DNA of 64,000 nucleotides from Portulaca oleracea. Lineage: Eukaryota; Streptophyta; Magnoliopsida; Caryophyllales; Portulacaceae. The stretch covers positions 3,224,001-3,288,000 of the forward strand of contig CM055880.1 of NCBI GenBank assembly GCA_029582165.1, given 5' to 3'. The stretch's first letter is position 1, and each line of letters begins with the position of its first letter. Below the pieces are notes generated by a model. It was given only the letters and a program-made list of their open reading frames with translations. It did no database searches and was not told the DNA's origin. Shown one piece after another: positions 35,550 to 47,579 of the stretch. A program made the position numbers and the translations under genes.

Positions 35550-38500
35550 TTACCTTTAAAAAATGAACCGACATATATCTATGTGTGAAAGTGTTATATA
35601 AAATATTATCTAATGACAACTTGGACCACAAAGCTTTTTGATGGCAAATTGGCAATACTCTCTATCAAGAATTAGAATTTTTGATTGGAAAGAAACTGAG
35701 GAATTTCCCTCTCATCAATGCCCACCAAGCTGTGGTTAAAAACCCACTTTTATGAGTTGTGTTTGTGTTGTGTTGTAAATGGGCCCAAAAAAGTCCACAT
35801 AATTCACAGTATATTTGGCCCACTCATCTTTGCATACAAAAGAGATTTATAGATCTTCTTTTCCCCTAGTCATTCAAGTATTCAACCAACCATACATCTC
35901 ACATGTTTTGTGGGGCCCCTTTCCCCCATTTTTTCCACTTTCCTTGCATTATAAATCAAGATCATCAAAATTAGTACCATAATCAAAAGCAAGTTTAGAA
36001 TATGTACATATTTTTCATTCCAATAAAGCATAAAAGTTTGCAACAGTTTTGCATATAATACAGAGAATAATAGCAGTATAACAATAAGAAAAATATAAAA
36101 AAAGAACACCAAAACATGCTAATAAACAGCTTCAAGATTTTTTTTTCAGTTTTCTTATCCCTTCTTATTGCCACATTTTTTAGAAAAGTTCAGCTGTAGT
36201 TTTTTCGTCATCGAGTATATGAAGCCTATATATATCACAACCGACGTTTGCTACCCTACATGATTCTTCATCCAATCTATCATACAAACTTTCCATGAAT
36301 ATCGTAATTAACTATGTTAGTTTTCACCAATGCACAATTCCTAATCTAAGCTATCATACGAACTTTTCACGAATATCGTAATTAACTATGTTGATTTTCA
36401 CCAATATTTTTACAGCTTTTAACATAATTTAGCACATTACAACTCAATCAAATGATTTTATTATTTACTAATAACCAAGTCAGCATAAATCATTTATTTT
36501 CTGTAAAATTTACTATTTAGTTTGGACAAGTATTTAAGCTAAATGTTCTTTTCAATTTATGGACAAGATAATATTTATTTAGTGTTGATTAACATTATTC
36601 GATCAATACTGTTCAACATTATGCAACACTCATCGTCACTAATTTGCAATAAATAGCTTGTTATAAGTCAAAAAGAATATGCAAGCCTATGAATACGTAC
36701 ATCTTATTGAATTATATTCATTGATTATCTTATATTTAAACAAAATGCAAGAACATAAAATAGATTATTGAAGAATCGAACATGTATTATTAAGCTTTAT
36801 GAACGTATATTCATTGCTAGAACTAATGCTCAGGTGATGAATAAAGGTTATGTTTTTGGTTTAGTACATTCTATGGGATAATTCTCTTTAAGCAAGGATG
36901 CTTTTTCTAGACCCTTTAAGATTTAAATTTCTACATATTCCATATAATATTAATTACTTTTCTCATAAACTCCGTGTACAAAAAGATAAGGACATCTTTT
37001 TATAAAATAAAATTCGAAAGTGAAACACAAAAAAGTACAGTCGAAAAGACATTACGTATTGATAAGTTCCACGACTATCTTGTTGTAGAAATGATCACCG
37101 CAGTCACACAATCGTACTAGTTATTTAAACGAGTGTACTACCATTCTTAGTCCGATAGTACTAGTTACTAAATACTGGTTAGATATCCGCCGTGAAGGGC
37201 ATAATCTATGATAATTACCATAATTAACCTTTAATTTAATCACAAGTGGTAGTGTTAACCTAGTTTAAGGGTGTGTGTAGTACTAATGGGAGTAATTAAG
37301 AGAATGCTTAAGGGTGCGTGTGGGGCTTAGTGAGTTGTGATTAGTGCTTAATTAAACAGCTTTCTCACCGTCCAATAATGCTTCACATGGGCACACGTCT
37401 TTACATGTGGGGTTGACACGTGGGCGGCCTAGATTGGAGGATCAATGTGACTTGGTTTTGTGGAGGGCGGGGATTATTATAAAGGCACGCCAGAATCTTT
37501 TACTAATAAAAATAATTTTTATTCTTTTTCTTGTGCCCAGTTTTTGCTTGCCTTTCAAGCTTTGGTTAAATACTCCCTCCCTCTTCGAAAAAAATCATAA
37601 ATTTATGTCTTTTTTCGGGGATTTTTTTGGTAAATAAGGAGTATTTTTTATGGGAAACAATAAAATAGTGAGATTGTCACACTATAGAAGTGTTTGAATA
37701 AATTCGTAACTTTGTTTATAATTTATTCAAACATTATTTGTAACTTTGTTTTATCATTATTTTTAAGGGAATTTTTGAACCTATATTTTCAATTTACTGA
37801 CTAAATCTATTTTATTAAAGTTATTATATATTAAATTTATACGAAATTTCACTTGGTAGGCTTCATCTTTTGTCTATTTCAAGTTGTCAACCGTTTTTTT
37901 AAACTATTCCAAATGGTAGTTTTATTTTAAAAATTATTTCATTTCGTGATCATTTTCTAATACCGTTGTTAAAATATTGCTTGCAAAACTTTTCTCTTCT
38001 CTCAATTATATTTAACTTTCCCAATTAATCTCACATTTGACTCACTTCGAATACTCCATAATATCTAAAGTATTTGACAACAACTATGAATAATTTTTAA
38101 AGTGTTTGAAAACTTGTAATACTTTTTAAATTCGAAATTAATTTTGAATAATTTACAAAATAAGTTTATCACCTGGAATAATTTCAAAAATGAATGACAA
38201 TTTAAAATAGACAAAAGTTGAAGTCTATCAAATGAAATTTCTCTAAATTTATTAATATATTCCGAAAAAAGAGCAGGTACAACAAACTCCAAAGCATAAA
38301 CAAAATTACCATAGTGTACTCTATAGTAGTAGATCAAATCGTATGCAAGTAGTAGAAAAATATGATTTGGAGTACTTTTTTGTCCATATTCCAATTTGGT
38401 TAATTAAGGTTGATTCCAAGGTTATTGAGTATTACATCTTGACATTTATGTAGTAATAAAGCCACTTTAATTTATTTGACAACTACAAAGTACAGACAAG

Positions 38501-38815
38501 CATCAACAATTGCTTACTTCTAAGTGCAAATCATCTTAATTACTATATTATCTTCATCTATTACGTACGTACTCTAAACTTATCTCTATGGAATCATCCA
38601 ATAGAAATAAGATACAAGGCTTCATCTATTTACTTAAAGATTTCTCTCATTTTAACGTTTAGAAGTAAGGATCTGTTATTAAACAAACAATAATTGAGAG
38701 ATAAGCATATAGGATGATCTAATTTATAGTCAGTCCACAAATGATATTTATATTAGTTACATAGCAAGAGTTATGTGCAGACGTGCACTATAAACTTCAT
38801 ATAGAAAAAGTATAT
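35550..38815. other. AT-rich intergenic DNA
   Basis: No recognisable gene. TGGGCC boxes at about 35779 and 35816, and a G-box-like ACACGTGG near 37419, stand alone without a convincing transcript. A diverged 70-bp direct duplication ('tatcatac[a/g]aactttccatgaatatcgtaattaactatgtt') lies at 36280-36410. A Stowaway-like end is at 37571. Confidence 0.45.
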
Positions 38816-38820
38816 TCCCA

Positions 38821-39000
38821 TTTTTTTTTATCATTAGAAGTCAACAGGCTAAAAGCATCAAAGATGCTACAAAGTATCCGCCAAAACAGCAAAACAGCAG
38901 AGGCAAACCGCCAAAATAAACAGCAAAAGCATAAAGCTACAACCATGAGAACCCAAAAAAGCATCAAACTACAGCTGAAAAACCACCCAAAGAAAAAAAA
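38821..39000 (-). mobile_element. LINE 3' end (minus strand)
   Basis: On the minus strand this reads '..tttgtagcatctttgatgctttta..ttgacttctaatgata' and ends in an A run (T run at 38821-38829). The terminal wording matches the LINE 3' end at 60193-60441 ('ttttgtagcatctttgatgcc'), as expected for plant L1-type elements. No target duplication found. Confidence 0.6.
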
Positions 39001-39002
39001 CT

Positions 39003-39190
39003 AATCACTTCTTCTTGGTTGGAGTAACCTTGAGCCCACAGACCTTTTCCACCAGAATCTTCTTTCGATCAATCGCTGCACGAGCATCCTCAATGATCTT
39101 CATCTTCCGCGAAGATTCAATAGATGTCGATTTAGACCTTCGTGACACATCCAAAACCGATCTTCATTTAGATTTCAACACAGCCTTAGG
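39003..39190 (-). pseudogene. Coding-like fragment fused upstream of the LINE 3' end
   Basis: On the minus strand a frame ends MKIIEDARAAIDRKKILVEK then VCGLKVTPTKKK and a stop at 39003. An in-frame TGA lies about 46 codons before the end, upstream of SVLDVSRRSK. The K/R-rich C-terminus looks like real protein coding but I cannot assign a family. It may be the 5' part of a chimeric retrocopy whose 3' part is the LINE end. Confidence 0.3.
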
Positions 39191-39939
39191 GTTTCCATAT
39201 TATATCGTCCTAATGTATAAAAATATCCAAAAAATATATGAATAGTATATGGGCATTCACATCTATATATTAATATTTTATAACAGGATCAGCAGGCTAC
39301 TGATAGTTATATATCGACATTTATCAGTGATTTACCGATATTGATACATAGAAACTACATTTAGTGCTATTTCTTTTCAATTTATTCTAATTGACCTATG
39401 AATGTTAATTAAGTAATGTTGATTATTGATCGAAGTTACAAATAAAATTTGAAAAAAGTGATGGCATGTTGATCACTAGAATGACAACAACTTATCAAGA
39501 GAACCATGTTTTAAACACGGAGATAGAAAGTTTTCTCCCATAAACTAGAGTTCATAGAAAGGCGCATATTAATTACCCATAGTAATTAACAGGTAGTTAC
39601 CAACTTATCATCAGCTTAATTATCAATTAATTAGTGATTAATATAACATACAAATATTACAAGTGATTGGTGATCATCAAACATTCCACGAACATATTTT
39701 AGACCAATTCAACCTCTTCATAATCCTCCTAACCCACCCCTTGACAAATGATAATACAATAAAAATATATGTGTATATATATATGACGAATTCATCATCA
39801 GATATAATCAAATGTTTATACTTTGTGGGGGTCAAAACTTTATTCATAAACATCCATCAATAACTATAGCAACCATGAGACAACAAATGCAAATATTTAA
39901 TCAAATATGTGAATTCATCATCATATATTTAAGCAAATA

Positions 39940-40169
39940 CTCTGTTCCATATTCATTGTCATTTTGTTAACTATCACGACCTTCCTTGTTATTTTTTGAT
40001 TGATAATCTTTTACATAATATATTACTAGCAATTGTAATATTATACTTTTATGATAGTAATTTTCATAAAAACCTAATGATGATAATTTTGTATAACAAT
40101 TCATGGTAATTTAAAATTTGATTGTATAATTTTTACATACAGACTATAATAAATATAGAATGGAAGGAG
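39940..40169. mobile_element. Stowaway-like MITE F
   Basis: 230 bp between TA dinucleotides; left end CTCTGTTCCATATTCATTGT, complemented right end CTCCTTCCATTCTATATTTA. Confidence 0.7.
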
Positions 40170-40706
40170 TAATAATAAGGTTGTTTTTGGCATGGCACTT
40201 TCACATAGATATACCCGTCAAAATCTTGGTCGTTGGATCTGATTTGTCATCACTAGATCAGATGTGCTCATGCAACCAATCAAAGCAAGAGAGAGAAACA
40301 CAGGACGATGTGATTATTATATGCAAATCACCAGCTTAATCGTGTTAATCAATTGCCTAATTGCAGAACATGGGCATGTACTGCCAAATTAAAGCTACTA
40401 CTTAGCGAATATATAAAACTTAATTATTCTTAATTGTTTGTTTATTCTGCTAATTGGATTAAACAAGTCTGCAGTGACTAACTGTACTTGACACTTGCAG
40501 GGATTAAAATAATTAAGCAGGATTAATTAAAGAAGAGATCAAATTAATTAATGTGATTAGATGAATACAAAAGCCGGTTTAGGCGGACATTCTCCATTTG
40601 TGATGGTGGTAATCCGCCGTTTGTGCGTGAGATTAGGGTGATAAAGCTAGACGTGCCGCCCCCTTTCTTTATTAACCCAAGGACAAATACACGAATAATA
40701 ATATAT

Positions 40707-40924
40707 ATTCTTCGTTCCATATATTATTTGTTTGAAAATTGTGCGGTTAAATTTAAGAAATTTTGATTATAAATTTCTCAATTTCTACAATTATTATTTG
40801 TTAAATAAAGTTACTATAACTAGATTTATAACCAAAATACTATTTTAAAAGTATAATATTACAATTGTTAATATAATACTATATAAAATTTATCAATTAA
40901 AGAGTAATATTGAAGATCATGATA
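40707..40924. mobile_element. Stowaway-like MITE G, right end abutting MITE H
   Basis: Left end 'cttcgttccatatattatttg'; the body contains 'ttataaccaaaatactatttt..aaagtataatatta'. The right terminus stops at 'gatcatga' where MITE H begins, so either H inserted at its end or G is truncated. Confidence 0.5.
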
Positions 40925-41133
40925 CTCCCTCCGTTCCATATTAATTGTCCAAAATGTCGTATTTGAATAAGAATGTTTTATAGTATATCTTATCAAAAAA
41001 TTACAAAATTATATTCTTATGATAGTACTTTTCGTTATGAATCTAATGATGGTACTTTCGTATATTAGAACATTATATATGTTGAGAAACTAATGATACA
41101 TCAGGACAAATAATATGAAACGAGTCAAGGGAG
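40925..41133. mobile_element. Stowaway MITE H
   Basis: 209 bp between TA dinucleotides; left end CTCCCTCCGTTCCATATTAA, complemented right end CTCCCTTGACTCGTTTCATA. Confidence 0.8.
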
Positions 41134-41139
41134 TATACA

Positions 41140-42235
41140 GTTATATTCCCTCCCATCATCTATTACTCTATAATGCTTTACAAAAATTAGAATAAATTAA
41201 ACAATTACTCTAATGTGTTTTATGGGTTTATATCATAAAAATCTAATTTAAATAAGATTTATTATATATCAAAAATAAAGAAAGATTTATTAAACGACAT
41301 CGGCGAAAAGAAAGTGCCTAAAAAGCTAAATGATTCAAATTAAAAACAAAACAAAACAAAATAAAACTATTGTTATCATTGTAACATTATATTGTTTTCA
41401 AGAAAATCTCGTATTTAAAAAAAAACTAAATTAAATAATTTATTGAGATAACTATATAGGGTTTACAATCAAATAAATAGTTTTAAAATTAACTCGTTTT
41501 CATTTAGTAGGTACGTAGATATTTTAATTTTTAAAATTTATGATACTAAGTAAATGTTTAAGTCTTTTCTTGAGATTGAATTATCATATATAATGAGGAC
41601 ATCATTTTAAAGAAGTATTAAATAATGATAGTATAATTACTGTACATTTTCCTATTATTTTTTATTTTATTATTTGAATAAATAATTATATATTATGAAT
41701 TAATCCTAAAACAAATTATACAAAATTACTTAAAAAAAACTCTATGTATCATACAAATTATCAAATACTAGATTTTTTGTTTTACGAACCAATCATATAA
41801 CATTTTTTCTTCGAAACACTCGAAAAAAGAGACAAAAAAAAAGTAAAATATGATCTTTAAGAAATATATTTTTGTTACAAGAAGATGTTCTTTAAAAAAA
41901 AAAGGAAAAAAACTTTATTTTGAGAGATGGTTGCTCAAGTACGCCGACACGTGAGTTCACCTCCCTATGTCTATGTCTTTTGTTTCCCTCATTATTCTTT
42001 GATTCAAGATGAAACTTTATGAAGTTAATAATGATTTTAATTAAAAATGTATCAAGAAAATTATTTTCTTTGAATCTTCACACAAGTACTCCTTCAAAAT
42101 CCACGTGCATTGCACAAACCAATATGACATTGCTAACGAAGCCGTCAAAGCTCTCCCAATTAACAAAAATAATTAAATAAATAAAGTAAATAAATTCAAC
42201 AATAATAACCTCTTTCATCAACTTCAAATTTGTTT
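41140..42235. other. AT-rich intergenic DNA
   Basis: Nothing recognisable on either strand; many A and T runs. Confidence 0.45.
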
Positions 42236-42239
42236 TAAT

Positions 42240-42600
42240 CGCCTTTTTTTTATAGGTCTTTCATGTCTCTCTTGTACCTGACGCCAGAACGATAATCTCT
42301 TCAATTCAACCCTTCACGCCTTTTAGCAAGGACAAAATCACTTCTCCAAAAAACATATGCCCGGCCAAACCATTCGGTCCAGTCTTTTTCGACTTATCTT
42401 CAATTAGCGTTGCCCCAAGATTAGCTCGACAAACTACATTTTATTAATCCTATCCAATCTTGTATAATCGCAAATCTACCGACACATTCTCATTTCTGTC
42501 ATTTCAACTTCTGACAATGCGTCTTTTGGATCATTCAATACTCTGCCCCATACAGCATTGCTAATCTATCTAACCATCTTACAATAAACATTACACTTAA
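42240..42600 (-). mobile_element. LINE reverse-transcriptase remnant (RTE-like)
   Basis: Minus-strand reading from about 42560 gives AMLYGAEY, a stop, MIQKTHCQK and further broken frame, matching the 'ALLYGxECW..KK.H.QKM' block of plant LINE reverse transcriptases. Further on, LGATLIEDK matches the 'LGVAPIEDK' block. Several in-frame stops mark it as dead. It complements the piece at 5180-5535. Confidence 0.6.
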
Positions 42601-42777
42601 ATTTAAGTGATTTTTTTTATCAAACGATACTCCTAAACTTATTTTTCATTTTTATCAACCAACCTCAATTCAAAGCATAATATCCTCATTAATTCCTTCA
42701 ATTGGTTGTTTTATAAGAAAGAATCATGATATCTAAACTTATCCAGTTGAGTAAATAATAATTGTTTTACTTCAATA

Positions 42778-43024
42778 CTCCCTTCATTCTATATATTAAT
42801 AGTCATCTTTAAAAATGGTGCTGTGAAACTTTAAAGTTTTTTACTATAAATTTTTCAATATATATAATGACTTGTTATATAATCATTAAATTTATAACGA
42901 AAAGTAATATTCTAAAAATATAATTTTTACAAATATTAAAAAATATTATATAAAAATTATTGATCAAGAAATAATATTGAAGATCGTGACAGTACACATG
43001 AATAATTGAAATAAAAGAATGGAA
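42778..43024. mobile_element. Stowaway-like MITE I
   Basis: Left end CTCCCTTCATTCTATATATT after a TA. Right end 'aataaaagaatggaac' is the degraded inverted partner. About 247 bp, non-coding. Confidence 0.6.
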
Positions 43025-43479
43025 CAAAACCACTACAGTCCAAACTCCAAAGTAGACCCAAATTTACGTTTTAATCCGTGTTTAGAAGAGTTCAATTAAG
43101 CACGACTAATAGTGGATTAGTGGGTAAGTGTAGGGGTAATATTGTCATTGACTAAGAGGAGCATGCGGGTCAATACTCAATACCGTGTTTGGATGCAGAT
43201 TTATGTCCAGAAGCAATTCTTAACTTGCTATTTTCGTCAACTCTTATCTTTTAGCTGGAACTAACTTTTCCTATTCATTTTTTTTATTTAGATTTTGCAT
43301 TTCCCTTTTCTCTTGTTTATTAAAATAAAATTCAGAAGTTGACCAAGCTTCTCAATTAACCCCGTCAAATCTTGCGTGTAATTTTTGTACCTTCCATGGA
43401 ACAAATCAAAGCTTAAAAGGTTACGGTAATTATAATTTTATTATCGCATAAACAAAAGTCTCTTCGTGCACCAATTAGA

Positions 43480-43612
43480 CCCTTTTTTCTATATGGTTAG
43501 TTGCAGTGAGGTGTAGTTAAAATTTGAAAATTGTGGTGAATTGGGGAAAGTTGCAGTGAAATGTGGAAGGTTGTGGTGGGTTGTTTTAATGGTGTCAAGT
43601 CAGTTTTACAAT
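43480..43612 (-). mobile_element. Tourist-like MITE fragment
   Basis: 'tatatggttagttgcagtgaggtg', 'gtggtgaattgggg', 'tgtggaaggttgtggtggg' resemble the left half of the copy at 46374. Right terminus missing. Confidence 0.35.
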
Positions 43613-43730
43613 GTAGGAATTCAATTCTGATTCAGTCAGAGTAATTAGCTTAAAAGTTTGGCACATTTTCAGCCAAAAAATCAGTTTGGATTATTTTCAA
43701 CCAGTCATCTCTGAGTTTGGATTATTTTGA

Positions 43731-44440
43731 GCCAAAACCCCTTTTAGGAAATTGTGTCAAAAACTGGACCGTTAATATTTTAATGATACATTGGATGACA
43801 ATATACTGACCTTTAGGGGTATTGGATTGTAATATACCGACTTTTACTATTGGACAACAATATCTCTGATCTTTATACTTAGGTGAGATTATTATACCAA
43901 TAGTGACCAAAGGTGTAGTGACTGGTTTAGTAGTCTCAATTCTGACGTGACAGATAGAGGGAAAATAATTGGTCCTTCCCCAATAACCCCGTTAACCCCT
44001 CCGTTTTTTCTCACTAACCCACGTTAAAAAAATCGACCCTAACACAATGACTAACAGGGTGGTGAACCATTCTTCGTACTGATGTGAAACACAACCAACT
44101 AATGTCTTGTAATGTGGATTAATGATAAAAACTAAGGGGTTAATGAGGTTATTGGTTTGGGACAATTTTTTCTCCTTCGTCAGCCATGTTAGCACGCATG
44201 GAAACCAGTTCACCACCCCCTTAGTTACTGTTGATATAATAATGTCACACAGGTATTACTGTCCAATAGTAAAGGTTGGTATATTATAATCCAATAACCA
44301 TAAAAGTTGGTATATTATCATCCAAAAACCCTATTTTAATTTATATAATGATTCATCATACCAAATAAATATCGTTAAATTTATAATAAAAAATACTATT
44401 ACAAAAATATAACATTATATTTTTTTGTCAAGTTATGAGT
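43731..44440. mobile_element. Stowaway-like MITE split by a later insertion
   Basis: 43740-43784 ('ttaggaaattgtgtcaaaaact', 'gaccgttaatattttaat') and 44341-44430 ('ttatataatgattcatcata..aaaaaatactatta') together match the body of Stowaway copies C, D and E. The 547 bp between them are the MULE-like element. Confidence 0.7.
43785..44331. mobile_element. MULE-like non-autonomous transposon with 9-bp target duplication
   Basis: 547 bp flanked by a perfect 9-bp duplication TATTTTAAT (43776-43784 and 44332-44340), the size produced by Mutator-type transposases. The ends are inverted repeats of about 75 bp: left 'attggatgacaatatactgacc' then 'attggattgtaatataccga' and 'actattggacaacaat'; complemented right 'tttggatgataatataccaac' then 'attggattataatatacca' and 'actattggacagtaat'. 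Each end contains internal repeats of a roughly 35-bp unit. No transposase. Two relatives lie at 50301 and 62142. Confidence 0.85.
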
Positions 44441-44444
44441 TTAA

Positions 44445-45080
44445 CTTCAATCGATACATGGCTTTATAACTCCTCCATGATGCCATGTGTAGAGATCCAA
44501 GCAAGACTTTTAATTGGTTTGAAGGGGCAAATGGAGGGTATAGCCTAATAAAACGAACAATAATTATATTAGATGTTTATAGGAACAAAAATAGGCTAGG
44601 CCAACAACCTGACACCGTGATTAAAATTCATAAATCATAATTAACCATCCTAATTAAACCATGGTCGGTATATTAAACAGGGACCATCCTACATAATAGT
44701 AGCTAACTACCAATATATAATGCATAGTACATACTATTAGACAAATATAATTGTTATGCCCTTTGAACATTGTCTAAGGATATCGATCATGGGATTTAAT
44801 TTGGCTATAATAATGTTTGAGGCACACATTAGAGACTACCTTTGATGCAATATCCCCTTTGCATTGCATTAAAAATTTAGCTATAATGAAAATGGAGAAC
44901 GCTACAATTCAATATATGAAAATTTGAATTACTATAATTCGATATATTAAATTTTGAGATTACCACAATACATATGTCATGCACGAAAAGTAACATTTCT
45001 AGTACCATGTAAGAAAACCTCTGAGTTAGTTTGGACCAATTCAGTGGTAGGACACTAAAATCTAAAAATTTAATAATTCA
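44445..45080. other. Intergenic, nothing recognised
   Basis: AT-rich; the duplicated phrase 'aattcaatatatgaaaatttgaattac / aattcgatatattaaattttgagattac' near 44906-44964 is a minor tandem repeat. Confidence 0.4.
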
Positions 45081-45085
45081 GCTTA

Positions 45086-45197
45086 GGCCCTGTTTCTTTT
45101 CTGCGGTTGGCAAACAGCGGTGCCACAACCTACTCGCCACAATTCCACCACACCTCACCACACCATTCCGCAAAATACCGCATAAAAGAACATGACC
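45086..45197 (+). mobile_element. Tourist-like MITE, copy 3 (internally deleted)
   Basis: Only 112 bp, flanked by TTA (45083-45085 and 45198-45200). Begins GGCCCTGTTTCTTTTCTGCGG, ends with the complement of GGTCATGTTCTTTTATGCGG. It keeps both ends but lacks the CT-rich middle found in the 240-270 bp copies. Confidence 0.8.
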
Positions 45198-46373
45198 TTA
45201 TTGTAACACATTTTAAACATCTAACCCCTATATTTCAATTTGATTTACTAAAATCTAATATTTCAATTAGAAGTTGGCAAAAAAAAAAAATCAACAATAT
45301 GTCACATATTCGGAGAAGGAAGAGTACTATGATAATAAGAGAAATAACTAGCATCCATATCATAATTTATTATTTCAACTTTTAATAGGTTGTGTGTTGT
45401 TTTTCAATTATTGATAGCTGAAAAGGCTTAAAAGTTTACAGCCTGACAACAAACTGCATAAAAAACAGCAACCAACCAATCTAAAAGAAAGGATTACAAC
45501 CAAACACTGCTAAAGTAAATAGCACAGCACGGACGATCGCACCAATGACTGCCAAAAACCATCACACACAAACACGCTGTTAAAGATCAATAACTTTAGT
45601 TTGGTGGATCATCGGGGAATTGTACGCCTATATCATCGCCAATAATATCTGCCATACGATCTATCTTAGCATCAATAGGTTGTGTGTTTAAATGAAGTAT
45701 TCACCTTGATAAAATACCACCAACAATTATAACTAATGACAACGTCTAACAAGAATTGACGAGAGAGCTAGATTTTTTTTTTTGTGGGAGACGGGGTGTT
45801 AGGGCTTGTCAAATTCATTGATAAATTTATTACCAGTTTTTACCAAAATTCACCAAAATTCACCAAAACTTATCAAAAATTACCAAAATTTAACTTTAAC
45901 CCAACATTTTTTTACCCATGAATTTGACAGGGTGGTCGGTTTTTCCTTTTTTGGAAAAATTAATATTTGAACTAATGGAAGTTTTATTTGGTAAGATCTA
46001 CTGTATTTGTTGTAATAGATAACGTTGTAACAGACAAAGTAAAATGACAATTATACGTTTAGACGTAGTGGAAAGAAAGATAGTGATGCGTTTTTGCGAG
46101 TACCCTACATGTTATTGTATCGGACAAGGATTGGATAAGTTTAGTTTGTTTTTAAAATGCTGTGAAAATATATTGTATAGGATAATACAGTATCTTACTT
46201 TTTGACAATGAAATGTAACAATCGATTGAATAGTAGTTGATAAGATAAACTGTCAAGCTGGTCAAATCTAGGATTAATTACGAGCTACGTACCTAGCTAC
46301 AACACTGTGGCTCATAATTAAGCAATCTACTTTTGGATATGTTTTCTTGCACAAAAGGATTTAGGTCCGTCGT

Positions 46374-46621
46374 TTTATATGGTTGGTTGCGGTGTGATAA
46401 TGATGTGCTGTGATGAAATTTAAAAAAGTGTGGTGAAAATTGTGGTAGATGAAATAGGTTAAGAGAGAGAATGTGAAAGGTAGATGAGAAAAGTGAGGAG
46501 AAAGAAAAATGAAAAGATATATTGGTAATAATTGGTCTAGTGTGATGAAGTGTGGCAGAAAATTAAAGAGTGCGATGCGGTGTTATATCACACTGTAACC
46601 TACCGCATAAAAGAACGGGCC
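46374..46621 (-). mobile_element. Tourist-like MITE, copy 4
   Basis: 248 bp flanked by TTA (46371-46373 and 46622-46624). Left end GGTCCGTCGTTTTATATGG; complemented right end GGCCCGTTCTTTTATGCGG. Interior 'gagaaaagtgaggagaaag' is the complement of the CT-rich middle of copies 1 and 2, so it lies in the opposite orientation. Confidence 0.8.
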
Positions 46622-46624
46622 TTA

Positions 46625-47575
46625 TATGTGATAAATAATAATTTTTAGATAAATACAAGAATGTTTAATAAATTTATCATGCTAAACCTTTTTTTTGTTA
46701 AAGGGACACCCTTATATATATGATTTGTAGGTTGCCATTGGTTGAATAACATAAATAAAACCAAATGCATCACTTAAATTTATATTATAAATCCACACAA
46801 GATAAGTTAGGGATGCAAATTATGGACAGTTTAACTTTTATAGGCCCTATTTTTTTAGAATGATAAGATTAAATTAGGTAAAAGTAAGATTGGTAAGGAA
46901 ATGAAAGGTAAGGAAAATAAAATAACATTGATTTGAATATTTTTTAACAATTTGGGTAAAGTAAGGTAAAGTAAAGTAAGAAAAGAATATGATAAATCTA
47001 AGTAAAAAATGAGACCATAAAAAATTATCTCACAAATGATGATTATTTGTATGAAAAGTACTTTTACTATAAAATGATAATTAATAGCTTCCTATAATGG
47101 ATTATACATCTCAAAAATTAACAAGCTTAATTGTAACAAGTTTTTAAAGTAGATCACTTATTTATGGATTGTTAAAATTCAATATAGGTGGAGTTGCACA
47201 ATAGCTAATTTGTTTTTTTCTTCTTTGGGAACGATAATAGTAACCAAGGAAATGAACTAAACCAGCCTACTTTGATTAGCCTAACAATCAAGTTACGGAT
47301 CGGACCTACATGATCCTTCATAGCTCACTGATAGTAACAAAAGGCTTACACATAGCCCACCTACATAAGAAAATGAGTTACCATTTGAGTTTTTTGAGCA
47401 AGAAAGATTAATATTCCCTTTCGTTCGTTTGGAATAGAGTTGGACATTTGTTTTGGCAAAGATTTACACTCCTTTCACTTTTTTGGCGATGTAGTAACCC
47501 AGGTAATACGTTGTTGCCTGCTCTTGTCGATGCTATATTTGTGCCTCAATATTCTCCCTACACTTTTATTATTAG
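46625..47575. other. Intergenic, possible MITE remnant
   Basis: 46851-47020 begins 'taggccctatttttttagaa' and is rich in 'ggtaaagtaag' units like the right end of the window (63950-64000), suggesting a further repeat family. No gene. Confidence 0.4.
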
Positions 47576-47579
47576 ATGG

